The notes beneath the pieces are model-generated. The model was not told the DNA's origin and ran no database searches. It saw only the letters and a program-made list of their open reading frames with translations. Positions 8,913-18,577 of a DNA stretch of 64,000 nucleotides are shown piece by piece; position 1 is the stretch's first letter, and every line of letters starts with the position of its first letter. The position numbers were made by a program, and so were the translations under genes. Origin of the DNA: CAYXLI01 sp964464925 (GTDB lineage Bacteria > Acidobacteriota > Terriglobia > Bryobacterales > Bryobacteraceae); the NCBI GenBank assembly GCA_964464925.1, contig CAYXLI010000009.1, positions 62,001 to 126,000 of the forward strand, written 5' to 3'.

Positions 8913-9797
8913 TCCAACGAAAATAAAAATCAGTCCGGCGAGCACCAGCCCAACGGCGAGCAGTGCGGACGGCAGCCGCGGAACGAGCCCGGTCTTGAGA
9001 AACTCCACGGTTACCAGCGCTCCGGGAATACACCCGAGCAGGATCAGCGTGGTACCCAACGTGGCGAAAAATGTAAGCGGCTTGTAATCTCTCAGCAGCG
9101 TAATCATGCAGTTCAGGATTGCCATGCCGTCACCCAAAATGTTGATCTTGGAATGGCTTCCTTCGGGGCGCGTGCCGAGATCTGAGGGAACTTCCATAAT
9201 AGAGAAATTGCGCTGCAACGCCTTGATGGTCATCTCCGCTTCGGTCTGGAACCCGCCTCCAAAGAGGGGAAGCCCACGCACCAGACGGCGACTGAAGGCA
9301 CGGTAACCGGAGAGCAGATCAGTCAGCCGAACACCGAACAGCCAGTGCAATACCCACAGGAACATCTGATTGCCAAAGCGGTTCAGCAGCCGGAACTCGC
9401 TCGAGGATTGCGCGAGCAGCCGGGAACCGATGACCATGTCTGCGTCAGATTGAAGAATCGGCGCGATGAGTTGATGAACCAAGCTCGCCGAGTAGGTGGA
9501 ATCTCCATCCACCATGATATAGATGTCCGCGTCCACCTTCCGGAACATGGACTGCACAACATACCCCTTACCCTGACGCTGCTCGTAAGCAACGATGGCA
9601 CCGGCACGCCGCGCTATCTCATCCGTTCCGTCTTTCGAGTTATTATCGAAGACCCATATCTGCGCTTCAGGCAGTTCTCGCCGGAAATCAGAAACGACCT
9701 GAGCAACCGTCAGGGCTTCGTTGTAGCACGGAATCAAAACCGCAATTGATGCGGCAGCCACCGAGTTCGATTCTTTAACAGCGAGAGCTTGCGACAC
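8820..9797 (-). CDS. Family 2 glycosyltransferase with C-terminal membrane segments (polyprenyl-phosphate sugar synthase-like)
   Basis: A 325-residue enzyme. The GT2 domain has IAVLIPCYNEALTVAQVV at residues 18-35, WVFDNNSKDGT near 49-58 and the metal-binding D97-G-D99. Two strongly hydrophobic segments near residues 230-285 anchor it in the membrane. This layout resembles DPM1/GtrB-type enzymes that make polyprenyl-phosphate sugars, which would supply the donor for the convergent GT-C-like neighbour. The two genes overlap tail to tail by 93 bases, unusually long. A terminator lies just beyond the 5' side, belonging to the next minus-strand gene pair. Confidence 0.88.
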   Translation of the reverse strand: MSQALAVKESNSVAAASIAVLIPCYNEALTVAQVVSDFRRELPEAQIWVFDNNSKDGTDEIARRAGAIVAYEQRQGKGYVVQSMFRKVDADIYIMVDGDSTYSASLVHQLIAPILQSDADMVIGSRLLAQSSSEFRLLNRFGNQMFLWVLHWLFGVRLTDLLSGYRAFSRRLVRGLPLFGGGFQTEAEMTIKALQRNFSIMEVPSDLGTRPEGSHSKINILGDGMAILNCMITLLRDYKPLTFFATLGTTLILLGCIPGALVTVEFLKTGLVPRLPSALLAVGLVLAGLIFIFVGLVLHTIVRRFQELDWQLQTLGDELRSLVDR

Positions 9798-9853
9798 GAT
9801 TTTGATATATTAGCAGATTAGTTTTAACAGAAGATGAAAACTAATAGCTAATG

Positions 9854-9906
9854 AAAAGCCCCGACAGGGCTGGTATTTTGCTGCGTTGAACCCTGCCGGG
9901 GCTTTA
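9854..9906 (-). terminator. Rho-independent terminator of the 15196-9908 gene pair
   Basis: Arms AAAGCCCCGACAGGG (9855-9869) and CCCTGCCGGGGCTTT (9891-9905) pair with a single mismatch around a 21-base loop. On the minus strand the stem is followed by TTTT. It starts immediately after the TGA of the 1267-residue secreted protein (9908-9910). Confidence 0.8.
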
Positions 9907-9907
9907 T

Positions 9908-12900
9908 TCATCGAGCCACTTGCACCATACAATCCTGCTCCGAAGTACAGGCGTGACTGGTGAAAATGACCCGGTTCGCTGCGTCCCGGATTTTCCACCG
10001 GTAATAAAAGACCGAATCGGGAGTCACCGGGATCGTCACCGTGCAGTTGGTAGCACACGGAACGCCAGTGACGGCATCTCCGGCGAAATCGAAATTCTTG
10101 CCGGGGTCAGAGCCAACGTAAACGTTCTGTGAGGGATCGGCCAGATTGCGGCTGAACCATTGAATCGGCTGGTTGCCCTTCACGCACGTTTCGGAACGTC
10201 CGATCCAGGCGCTGCCGGATTGATAACCCACACAGTAGAGTTGCGGGGTATAGCCGAATTCGACCACAGCATTGTTTGCCGTGGACTGCAGGGCAGCCGG
10301 GACATTGATTTTGACGTTGAAGGTGTCCAACTGATCCCGAAGTCGCCAATCCTGGATGTCGTGCTGCGGCATTTTGACCATGAATCCATCCCCACGCAAA
10401 TCTTGCGGCGAGCCGTACTGGCTTATGAGCGCCGTTCCGCTCGTATCCACACGAGCGTTGATCGAAGCCGATAACTGCCGGTATTTGGCATAGAAATCAG
10501 TAACCGGCCGCGACCAATCGAATCCGCCTCCACCGCCGCCACCATCAGCGCTGCCAATCATGCCGGCCCTTCCCTGCCCCATGCGCGAGTAACCGAGGGC
10601 AAATGCCGTGGCGAGTGTAGCGCCGCTGTTGAATGCGCAGAGGTCATCCCATCCGTTAGTGAACTCTACGCCCTGGCAGTTGAGATGTTGCAGGTTGGGA
10701 ACATTCACATAAACATCTCCCACTGCGCTGCCCGGCATACACTCGCCGCCGCGATACGCATAACAGAACTTGTATGTATCCGTATCGCTGAGTACAGCGC
10801 CCGGGCCGCTCTTGTCCTGCAAAAGAGACTGACCGCTCACGATCAGGAACCCGTTGCCTTTGTACTCGGGTTTTATGTTGCCCACGAACTCGTAAGCGCC
10901 CATCGTCGAGAGCTTGTAGATATTCGTATAGCCCGCGACAGCCGCCCACATCGAACCCTGATACCCTGCTCCACCAAGCCAAGGTTGAACATCGACGCTG
11001 TGCTCGGCATTGGCGCCCTTCGCGTCCGTCTGGTTCCGGCTTGGGTGAGACTCGCATCCATTTCCGTGACACATATTGTAGGCGTAGTTCCAACGCACAG
11101 ACTCCAGGTTGACGTAGACATTGCTTTGGGAAGTCGCACCATCGTAGCTGGCATCCGTTCCGGGACCGGTAATCAGAAAAGTGCCCTTTCCTCCGCCGAT
11201 CACATTCTGGCTCCCGAAGTCGTGAGAGGAACTGTTGTACTGCGCCTGAACGGCTCTTTCTCCGTATGGGTCACCAAGGAAGTCCCACATCAGGTGAGGG
11301 AGCGGAATATCGTAATACTTGGTCGGGTACGTTGTTTTTGCAGGGCTGATCGCAAATGTGAGGACTTGCCCCGCAGGCCACGGCTGAACGTTTACGGTAG
11401 CGTTGAAGTTTCTCTGTAAACCAGCCGTGTACACGTGAGTCGTTGGATCATAGGTCAACGAAGTGATCTTAATTAATTCCAGCCCTTCGTGCGAGGAATC
11501 TCCTGACGCAGGACCTATACAGAGGTCTCCTACTTTGGGAGCCATGATGGACATCGTGAGAGAGCCAACGTCAGCACATGGATACCATGTCCCCGGCCCA
11601 TTCACGCCATCACAATTCGTCGTGACGAACTGCACAGTCGTGTCGCCCTGAAGTTGCGGGTTGACCGTTTTCCAGCGCATGGGATTGCCGCCTACGTCTG
11701 CATCCTTTGGGTAGCTCAGCCCGAGATTAAACGTGCGGCTATCCCGGCTGACATACGGAGAGTGCGCCTTACCCCACCGGAAAGCGGGACTTGCATAGGT
11801 TATCCAGAGTGCAACCACTTTGGCATCCGGTGATGCTGTCGAGTTCTTCGTGGGATCGATCTTTATCGCAGCCACGGTCCAATACGAATCCTGGTTGCCA
11901 GACCGCAAAGAGACCATTACGTAATCGAATCCGCCAAAAGATTTCACTTCTTCGAGAGTAAGATTGCCCCCGATATCCGGATACGCCCCGTACTTGTCGG
12001 AGTGCGCGGTCCTAAATGCACTGACTGCACCTTTTACGTCCGCGAGAATCGAAGCATAGCTCAAAGAAGCCCAACTGCTAGCCTGCGTAATACCATCTGC
12101 GTTCAAGTAATAGTAGTAGAGGCTACCGTCCACTATGTGGATTCCATAAAAAGTGTTCGGATCAACACCCGAAAATGTTTCCGAACCGAGGCCTGTCGAG
12201 AACTGGTTGTTCACTCCAAACATGTAGGGAGTACCCGAGTAGACCATATTGAATTTGACCGGATCGTACACCCAGTACGTCGGCTGGCTCCCGGGCATCA
12301 TCCCGTTATACTTGCCGTCTGGGCGCTTCACCCGTGAGGTGGTGTGAGAATATCCGCCATACCAATGCCCCACGGGAACTGATTTCTCCTCTTCATAGCT
12401 CGCGTATTGCAGCAGTACTCTCTGATTTGTGTTGCTGTGCGGCCAGACCAGGAAGCCAGCAAGATAGTTGTAGGTGCTCATACCGCCGCCACCAGCGTAG
12501 ACGCCGGAGTTCGTTCCATCCGAACCCGCCAGGTCGAAGTGGTTTGCATCTACGTCCGTGATGTCCCACCAGCCGTTCGCTGCCGTATTGCCAGTCACAT
12601 CGAACACAGACATTTTGAAGTGGTATCCGCTGCCGGTACAGCCGGAGACGGTGATTCGAATCGGCTTGGTATTGGAAGCTCCCGTGACGGTACACTCCAT
12701 GTGATCATGCGTCATGATGTTCGAATCGAAGTCGTAGATGTTCGGCTGCCTCGCCGGATAGGGCGTCCACAGATCGTAGCCGGTCGGCTGATTGGTTGGG
12801 ACGCTACCCGCGTAATTTGAATTGTTAATGCAGGAAAGGTGATCCGCACTTACACCATTCGGAATGGTCACAGTTCGGGTGTTCGAAAAACAAGTTTTTT

Positions 12901-13711
12901 TATCCTTCGTCCAACAAATATCGAGTTGGACATCGGCGCCGTCGCCACAGCCCTTGAAACGCACCCACCACCAGTCTGGCTGCGCACCTTCCGTCATATC
13001 CGGTTGAGAATGCAGAAAGAGCTTATCTTGAGAGGTACCGCTGTAGGCGGCATAACTGCTGTCATCCGCGATAATGTTACCCGCGTTGGTCCAAGCCGAA
13101 GAGCCCATAGGATCAGCCCAAGCAAAGTTCCAGTTATCAATTCTTGCTGGACCATCGTTCGCGTACATCCCAGGTCCGCTGTACCGCTTATGGATTGTGT
13201 GATACAGCGGATTCACGGTCTCCTGGTTCGGAATATCCAGGCGATTCGTAGGAATCAAATAGCCCCCTGGATTCGCCGGGTCCGCTATGAGTTTTTGATG
13301 CTTCGTGAATCCTAGCGGGTACGGATTGGTCACGAACTCCTTCGTTGTCGACGCCGAACCACACACGATCCTTACAGTGTGCTGGGTGGCCTGTGGCAGC
13401 GCCATCGATTGCAAGATCCCGTCAGTCCCGGCAAGGACATTGGATGCACCCATCACTTTACGCCGGTGAATGGTTCCAGCCCCGGAGACAGACTGTGTTG
13501 GATATAACGCACGGTTCGCCCACGGAAGGACGTTGGTCCAGTCCGGCGCGCCACCGCTGTACTTGTAAGTGAGGTCAATGTTGCAGGGGAGAGACGGATC
13601 CGAGATATCGAATTCCACAATCGCCGTTCCGGATGTAGGCCGAACGTGGATATTCGAAATTGTCTGCCCAAAAGCCGCGATGCAGATCACGAACAGAATG
13701 AGTTTCTTCAT
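9908..13711 (-). CDS. Large exported protein of unknown function (1267 aa)
   Basis: I do not recognise a family. The N-terminus MKKLILFVICIAAFGQ is a short signal peptide, so the protein is probably secreted or periplasmic. The mature part is rich in Gly, Ser, Thr, Asn, Tyr and Trp with many scattered Cys pairs, like extracellular beta-rich proteins. It contains a run of six glycines near residue 1065 followed by FDWSRP, and ends in a small beta-type domain with several Cys (ATNCTVTIPV ... HACTSEQDC). It is downstream of another exported protein (9-base spacer), and the pair sits between polysaccharide genes. It might be a surface, sheath or matrix protein; it could equally be an exported enzyme. 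A terminator follows. Confidence 0.8.
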   Translation of the reverse strand: MKKLILFVICIAAFGQTISNIHVRPTSGTAIVEFDISDPSLPCNIDLTYKYSGGAPDWTNVLPWANRALYPTQSVSGAGTIHRRKVMGASNVLAGTDGILQSMALPQATQHTVRIVCGSASTTKEFVTNPYPLGFTKHQKLIADPANPGGYLIPTNRLDIPNQETVNPLYHTIHKRYSGPGMYANDGPARIDNWNFAWADPMGSSAWTNAGNIIADDSSYAAYSGTSQDKLFLHSQPDMTEGAQPDWWWVRFKGCGDGADVQLDICWTKDKKTCFSNTRTVTIPNGVSADHLSCINNSNYAGSVPTNQPTGYDLWTPYPARQPNIYDFDSNIMTHDHMECTVTGASNTKPIRITVSGCTGSGYHFKMSVFDVTGNTAANGWWDITDVDANHFDLAGSDGTNSGVYAGGGGMSTYNYLAGFLVWPHSNTNQRVLLQYASYEEEKSVPVGHWYGGYSHTTSRVKRPDGKYNGMMPGSQPTYWVYDPVKFNMVYSGTPYMFGVNNQFSTGLGSETFSGVDPNTFYGIHIVDGSLYYYYLNADGITQASSWASLSYASILADVKGAVSAFRTAHSDKYGAYPDIGGNLTLEEVKSFGGFDYVMVSLRSGNQDSYWTVAAIKIDPTKNSTASPDAKVVALWITYASPAFRWGKAHSPYVSRDSRTFNLGLSYPKDADVGGNPMRWKTVNPQLQGDTTVQFVTTNCDGVNGPGTWYPCADVGSLTMSIMAPKVGDLCIGPASGDSSHEGLELIKITSLTYDPTTHVYTAGLQRNFNATVNVQPWPAGQVLTFAISPAKTTYPTKYYDIPLPHLMWDFLGDPYGERAVQAQYNSSSHDFGSQNVIGGGKGTFLITGPGTDASYDGATSQSNVYVNLESVRWNYAYNMCHGNGCESHPSRNQTDAKGANAEHSVDVQPWLGGAGYQGSMWAAVAGYTNIYKLSTMGAYEFVGNIKPEYKGNGFLIVSGQSLLQDKSGPGAVLSDTDTYKFCYAYRGGECMPGSAVGDVYVNVPNLQHLNCQGVEFTNGWDDLCAFNSGATLATAFALGYSRMGQGRAGMIGSADGGGGGGGFDWSRPVTDFYAKYRQLSASINARVDTSGTALISQYGSPQDLRGDGFMVKMPQHDIQDWRLRDQLDTFNVKINVPAALQSTANNAVVEFGYTPQLYCVGYQSGSAWIGRSETCVKGNQPIQWFSRNLADPSQNVYVGSDPGKNFDFAGDAVTGVPCATNCTVTIPVTPDSVFYYRWKIRDAANRVIFTSHACTSEQDCMVQVAR

Positions 13712-13720
13712 TGAGTTCCC

Positions 13721-15196
13721 CTACTGAAGCACCATTGCCGAGAACGTATCTGCAGCCACCGAGATCGTAGCCGTGGTCGGGTTGCATACGCGAACGCTGA
13801 TCGTATTCGCCGCCGATACGCGCATCGTGGCCGTAACGTTGGCCGTCAGAGCTGCCGGAAGACCGGGCACGACATACCCACCCGCGGCGGCTCCATTCAG
13901 CGTGAACGTATTTTCGATACAGCTATTCGCTGTAACCGAGCCGAAGGCGATGCTGGCGGAACCCGTTAACTTTTGGGGGATGACGGAGCTATCCGTAGAG
14001 ATCGTGACTTGGTTCCCGCTGACCGAAATGCTCGCTCCGGGTCCCGGGGTAATCGTAGGTGCGCCCGGCAACTCCGGGGTCTCATCCGTTCCGCCGCTCG
14101 CATCCCAAGCGTTGGCGCTCGCAGTCCACTTCCAGAGGTGAAGAAACGTATCCGGCGGATTCGTACTCGTACCCGTGGTGCACGTTCCCGAACAGGTTGC
14201 ACTGATCCCCCCATTCAGGTACGCCTTTACGGTTCCGCTCGGGTTATCGATACCCAGCCATGCGGTACCTGCGCCGCTCGCAATCGTAAGCGTGATTGGA
14301 GCCGCGATCGATAGAGTTGGAGCACCGTACACGGGCACGTTGCATGGCGCGCTCGAGGTTGCATTGGGTGCCAGAGTCAACACCGTGGCGCTGGTCCGCT
14401 GCACCGTACACTGTCGAATTTTCGGAGCACCGCCATCTGTCGCATTCCCCTGCGCGTCGAACACGATCACATCGGCGGTCGTTTTGGAGCCGTTATCAAA
14501 AGTAAGGAACGTTGCCGTGTTGCCCGTTCGCGCTCCGGTCTTCACCGTTCCCGCCGTGGTCCCGGACAGCACTGGAAGATTCGAAGTGCCATTCAGGCTG
14601 CCGTCCGGATTTGTGACCCCGCCTGCCGAAGTCCCGCCACCCGCCATCTGAGTCCACACATTGGTCGCTGTGCAGCCGTATAAGTTCGACCCGGCACTGT
14701 TCGCGGTGTTAAAAAACACGTCGCCTGCTACGCACGTGGCCGGTAGCGAGGTCCCCGCCAGGATGTGATTAGCGGTTCCGCTTCCACCAGAAGCCGGTTC
14801 CCAGCGATTGGTCGAAGCGTTCCAGGCCAGCACGTTGCCACCCGCAGGCGCCGCACTCGAAACCGCACGTCCGTTGATCGCAGTCACTACGATGCTCGAT
14901 AACGTGCCAGTCACATCGCCTGCCACCGAGTTTGCGGAGAGTAGCGTCCACGTGTTCGCCGCCGTGCAGCCGTACAAATTCTGACCGGCAGGCGCTGAAT
15001 TGTTGAAGAATACCTCTGCCACCGTACACGTGGCCGGCAACGAGGTTCCGGTACGAAAGGGTTTCGTCATTTGCGCCCCGCTGAAATCCACTGACTTCGT
15101 CTGGGTGCGCAGATCAATTTGCGTCTGTGCAATGAGCGCGGACGAGACGCTTGCAAGCGTCGCCAGCGCGAATACTCTGAATCGTTTATCAGACAT
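13721..15196 (-). CDS. Exported repeat-containing protein of unknown function (491 aa)
   Basis: The N-terminus (MSDKRFRVFALATLASVSSALIAQ) is a signal peptide. Two copies of a roughly 37-residue repeat are visible, residues 50-86 and 148-184, sharing GTSLPATC, VFFN, a short linker, LYGCTA and W. Each copy has two Cys 20 residues apart (57/77 and 155/175), which could form a disulfide. The remainder is low-complexity Gly/Ala/Ser/Thr, and the end is a beta-rich segment (TATMRVSAANTISVRVCNP). It resembles structural or tail-fibre-like surface proteins, but no phage genes are nearby. It is cotranscribed with the 1267-residue exported protein downstream. Likely extracellular and structural; function unknown. 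Confidence 0.78.
   Translation of the reverse strand: MSDKRFRVFALATLASVSSALIAQTQIDLRTQTKSVDFSGAQMTKPFRTGTSLPATCTVAEVFFNNSAPAGQNLYGCTAANTWTLLSANSVAGDVTGTLSSIVVTAINGRAVSSAAPAGGNVLAWNASTNRWEPASGGSGTANHILAGTSLPATCVAGDVFFNTANSAGSNLYGCTATNVWTQMAGGGTSAGGVTNPDGSLNGTSNLPVLSGTTAGTVKTGARTGNTATFLTFDNGSKTTADVIVFDAQGNATDGGAPKIRQCTVQRTSATVLTLAPNATSSAPCNVPVYGAPTLSIAAPITLTIASGAGTAWLGIDNPSGTVKAYLNGGISATCSGTCTTGTSTNPPDTFLHLWKWTASANAWDASGGTDETPELPGAPTITPGPGASISVSGNQVTISTDSSVIPQKLTGSASIAFGSVTANSCIENTFTLNGAAAGGYVVPGLPAALTANVTATMRVSAANTISVRVCNPTTATISVAADTFSAMVLQ
14645..15049 (-). repeat. Two-copy protein-level repeat (GTSLPATC type) in the 491-residue exported protein
   Basis: Copy 1 is encoded at 15049-14939 and copy 2 at 14755-14645. 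They share the Cys spacing and the VFFN and LYGCTA cores but have diverged in the linker, so the duplication is old. Confidence 0.75.
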
Positions 15197-15332
15197 ATCT
15201 CACCTGGTCACGAGGCTCTCAAAACCCCTGTTCAACTCAGGGTGGTTCAGACCCTTGAAAACTAAACACAACACCTCTGTTTTGTTGGCCTTGCACCACT
15301 AAGAAGAAATCTCGCAATTGCTGTGACTGACC

Positions 15333-16679
15333 ATGGGAGAATTGAAACTGTTTATGTCGCTCACGCCCGCTGTTCTCGAATCCCGCATCGCCGTTCTCGG
15401 CCTCGGTTACGTTGGCTGCGTAACAGCCGCTTGCCTCGCCAGCTTGGGGCATCGTGTCGTCGGTGTGGACCGGGATGAGTTCAAGGTCCGCAGCGTGAAT
15501 TCCGGACAGGCGCCTTTCTACGAACCCGGCTTGGGTGACGTCGTATCGCGAACGGCGGCGGCGGGAAAGCTCAGTGCCTCTACCGAATTGCAGGCAGCGG
15601 TTCGAGAAGCGGATGTCGCGCTGATTTGCGTCGGCACGCCTTCGGAAAAGAACGGGAATTTAGGTCTCGATCAACTGCGGCGCGTTTCGGCCGAGATCGC
15701 GGAAATCTTGCCGGCACGCCCAGCAGAACTACCGCCCCTCATCATCGCCGTCCGTAGCACAGTCTTCCCAGGGACCTGCGAAGAAGTAGTCATGGCTGCC
15801 GTGAAGGGCATGGCTCTGGTGGTCTCCAATCCGGAGTTCCTCCGCGAAGGAACTGCGATGCGCGATTTCATCGAACCGGCGATTGTCGTCGTAGGTGGCG
15901 ATGACGACCTCGCCGTCAAGCGTGTAGCCGATCTGTACGCGCCCCTCAACGTGAAGCCTTGCCTCGTGTCACTCCGCACCGCGGAGATGATCAAGTATGC
16001 CTGCAATGCGTTCCATGCCGTGAAGATCAGCTTCGCAAACGAGATCGGTGCTCTCGCCGGCCGGTTAGGCGTGAATCCGTTCGAGGTCATGGATACGCTC
16101 TGCCAGGACCATTCGCTCAATATTTCCAAGGCCTATTTGAAACCCGGCTTCGCTTTTGGCGGATCCTGCCTGCCCAAAGATCTCCGTGCACTCAGCTACC
16201 GCGCGAACCGCATGGATCTCACGCTTCCAATGCTCGACAACGTCCTTGCCAGCAACAGCGAGCACCTGCAGCGCGGAATCGATGCAGTCCTCGACCTGCC
16301 TGCCGGCCGCATCGGAATCTTCGGTCTCGCCTTCAAGGAGAATACAGACGATCTGCGCGAAAGCGCCGTGGTCACCCTGCTCGAACAACTGATCGGGAAA
16401 GGCCGCAACCTCAAGGTATTCGATCCTTACATCAAGCTCGACCTGATCTACGGGACCAACCAGCAATACATCATGCGCGCCATTCCTCACATCGGGCGCT
16501 TGATGGAACCCTCGTTCGACGAATTGACCAACTGGGCCGAGTACCTCGTGATCGCGCAGAAGCCCTCACCCGACTTCATTGCCAAAATCGAGAAGTCCGG
16601 GTTGCCTGTGCTCGATCTCGTCGGCGCCTTGCCCGAGTTCTACGCCTCCACCAAGAACCGGCTCGAAGCCGTACCATAG
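15333..16679 (+). CDS. Nucleotide-sugar dehydrogenase, GDP-mannose 6-dehydrogenase (AlgD)-like
   Basis: A 448-residue UDP-glucose/GDP-mannose dehydrogenase family enzyme that would oxidise an NDP-hexose to an NDP-uronic acid in two NAD-dependent steps. The NAD motif is G23-L-G25-Y-V-G28. The catalytic Cys is C279 in FGGSCLPKD, preceded by CQDHSLNISKAYLKPGFAFG, which is closer to AlgD-type GDP-mannose dehydrogenases than to UDP-glucose dehydrogenases as I recall them. An alternative start is the ATG at 15354. It is transcribed away from the two exported proteins, with a 136-base intergenic region that holds no feature I can firmly name. Its end overlaps the convergent heparinase-like gene by 40 bases. 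It points to an acidic, uronate-containing polymer. Confidence 0.9.
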   Translation: MGELKLFMSLTPAVLESRIAVLGLGYVGCVTAACLASLGHRVVGVDRDEFKVRSVNSGQAPFYEPGLGDVVSRTAAAGKLSASTELQAAVREADVALICVGTPSEKNGNLGLDQLRRVSAEIAEILPARPAELPPLIIAVRSTVFPGTCEEVVMAAVKGMALVVSNPEFLREGTAMRDFIEPAIVVVGGDDDLAVKRVADLYAPLNVKPCLVSLRTAEMIKYACNAFHAVKISFANEIGALAGRLGVNPFEVMDTLCQDHSLNISKAYLKPGFAFGGSCLPKDLRALSYRANRMDLTLPMLDNVLASNSEHLQRGIDAVLDLPAGRIGIFGLAFKENTDDLRESAVVTLLEQLIGKGRNLKVFDPYIKLDLIYGTNQQYIMRAIPHIGRLMEPSFDELTNWAEYLVIAQKPSPDFIAKIEKSGLPVLDLVGALPEFYASTKNRLEAVP

Positions 16680-18529
16680 GTCAGTACGATCTCGTTATCG
16701 TTTGCCTGCATCTGCAAAACGTCGCGCCGCGCCTCTTCTGCCAAATCGAGGACAGCACCCAGGCATACCGGCAGCACGCCCTGATAACTCACTCGAATCG
16801 TGACCGCTTGCTCTTTGTGTCCGAGCGCGCGCGACCGCCAGCCGTATTCGCCGCCCTGAATATATTCGCGGAAGCCGTAACCAGCCGTCTGCAAACGCGA
16901 CTCTTCCTGCTCGGATCCGAGGTGCCAGTACTGCTCCACCAGGTGCGAGCCCGGGCCGCCGCGAATGTCGTCCAGCACAAAGATGATGTCCGGCTTCAGA
17001 AACCTTACGCGGCGAATGTGCCGGAAGCCGCTATACGTGCACTCCGCATCCAGCAGGTCAATGCGCGCCGAAGGTGTCCATACCAGAATGCGCGCCGCCG
17101 GGGGATGCAACCAGCGGAACGGTCCCGCCGGGGTGGCCTGCTCCATATTGTTTAGCCGGATTGTGTTGTGTGCGCCGGTTCCGCGGAACCGCTCTCTCCA
17201 CTCCGGGTCAGAAACGTACGTATACGTCCCCGGGTCGATCAGAATTTCCTCACTTCTGCGGCGCACAAGAATATTCAGCGTATCCGCGTGGCTGTGCCCG
17301 CCCGAGCCCGCTCCGAAAGGCCCGGCATCCACGATGACCTGATTCTCACCGGCAATCATGACGACGTTCCCCGAATCGGGGAACAGACACGATCTATGGA
17401 CGGGCTCGCGAGGCGGGAGATTCGCTTCGCCAAGCCACCACACCGCTTGCCAAAGCAAGTCCTCCTCTGTACCTCCAAACGAATCATTCAATAAGCAGGA
17501 AGCCGTTGCCAGGGTCGCGCGGCCAAACCGGTCGCGTTCGCCGTAGGGCAGGAAGAATCGTCCACCATCGTCATCGCCCATCATTGGCAGGACACGGCAG
17601 GGCCCCATCAGCGCAGTCAGATAAGAGGCCATCGCATGCAATTTCGCGTCAGACACGGTTCCGCCCATCACGCGATGGAACTGCAGCATATCCAGTGCGT
17701 ATACATGGTAGTAAGAGGACTGCTCATAGTAGCTGCCATCCCCCCGCACCTTGATCTGAGCATGTTCCGCCACAATGGCATCCGCAACCGACACCCATTC
17801 GCTCGCGCCCGGGAACGCCGGGAAAGCCTTTCCCAACGCGTGCAATACAACGGCCTCTCCAAGCAGATGCGTATTCGGCGAAAAGTAAACGGACAAGTTG
17901 TGCCGCAGGTGAACGGCGTGGCGGTAAATTCCCTGCAGAAATAGGTCCTGCCCTTCTGCGCTCAGTGCGTTCCCCACCAGATGCCACACCCACATCCAGG
18001 ACAGCGCCCGGAATGCCACCTCCAGCGCACTCGTCCAGTTGATGCCTGCGTTCAGCGCATTCTGTGATCGCCAGTCCCGCGCCTGCGCTTCCAACTCCTC
18101 CAGCCACTGCCGGTCTCCCGAGGAAGCGTATGCCATCGCGAGCAGGATCCAATGCGAGTGCCTGTTCAGCTCCCAGATCACCTTGTGATCGCCGGCCCTT
18201 TCAAAGCTTAGATAAGGAATCCGCCGGAAGTAGCCTTGCGCAGTCTCCTGCCCGTGCACATAATCCCGGCGCCAGTGAATCTCCGGACCCGCGTCAACCT
18301 CATAACCGAGAACCGGAAAGCGATGCCGCGCCGCCCGGTGCGCCAGTTCCAGCACTGTGCATTCGAACTCCGTCCCCCTGCACCTCTCGATCACGGCCAG
18401 CGGATCTGGAAGCACATTCAGCGGAGACGCTACCCGCACGTGCTTCGGCAGCTCAGGCGGCGTTAGCCAAAGCGAAAAATTCGCGATCTCTTGCTTGCTG
18501 CGAAATGCAATTTCAGCCAGACTACGCAT
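16640..18529 (-). CDS. Heparinase II/III-like protein
   Basis: A 629-residue protein with the two-part layout of the family. The alpha-toroid N-terminal region includes FRRIPYLSFERAGDHKVIWE, WLEELEAQARDW and SPNTHLLGEAVVLHALGKAF. The C-terminal beta-sandwich includes GAGSGGHSHADTLNILVRRR, EILIDPGTYTYVSDPEWR and GAHNTIRLN. Family enzymes are lyases acting on uronate-containing polysaccharides, and relatives are common in exopolysaccharide loci together with the MDR-Gfo/Idh fusion seen here. No signal peptide is visible at the N-terminus, so it may act in the cytoplasm or be exported by an unseen route. Candidate active-site residues are the Asn, His and Tyr of these motifs. Polymer specificity is unknown. 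Confidence 0.87.
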   Translation of the reverse strand: MRSLAEIAFRSKQEIANFSLWLTPPELPKHVRVASPLNVLPDPLAVIERCRGTEFECTVLELAHRAARHRFPVLGYEVDAGPEIHWRRDYVHGQETAQGYFRRIPYLSFERAGDHKVIWELNRHSHWILLAMAYASSGDRQWLEELEAQARDWRSQNALNAGINWTSALEVAFRALSWMWVWHLVGNALSAEGQDLFLQGIYRHAVHLRHNLSVYFSPNTHLLGEAVVLHALGKAFPAFPGASEWVSVADAIVAEHAQIKVRGDGSYYEQSSYYHVYALDMLQFHRVMGGTVSDAKLHAMASYLTALMGPCRVLPMMGDDDGGRFFLPYGERDRFGRATLATASCLLNDSFGGTEEDLLWQAVWWLGEANLPPREPVHRSCLFPDSGNVVMIAGENQVIVDAGPFGAGSGGHSHADTLNILVRRRSEEILIDPGTYTYVSDPEWRERFRGTGAHNTIRLNNMEQATPAGPFRWLHPPAARILVWTPSARIDLLDAECTYSGFRHIRRVRFLKPDIIFVLDDIRGGPGSHLVEQYWHLGSEQEESRLQTAGYGFREYIQGGEYGWRSRALGHKEQAVTIRVSYQGVLPVCLGAVLDLAEEARRDVLQMQANDNEIVLTYGTASSRFLVEA

Positions 18530-18577
18530 GCCCCACTTATCCTAGCAACGCACCGTGATATAACTCTGACTACCTGC

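Noticed and set aside
13721..15196. Prophage tail-fibre reading of the repeat-containing exported protein
   Set aside because: It has a signal peptide and no capsid, terminase, lysis or integrase genes are nearby.
15197..15332. Possible riboswitch or structured leader between divergent genes
   Set aside because: Only a weak CCCTG/CAGGG hairpin is present; no known riboswitch core was recognised.
15959..17155. A 398-codon plus-strand frame running through the end of the dehydrogenase and the heparinase-like gene
   Set aside because: It is Arg/Pro-rich out-of-frame sequence over two well-supported genes.
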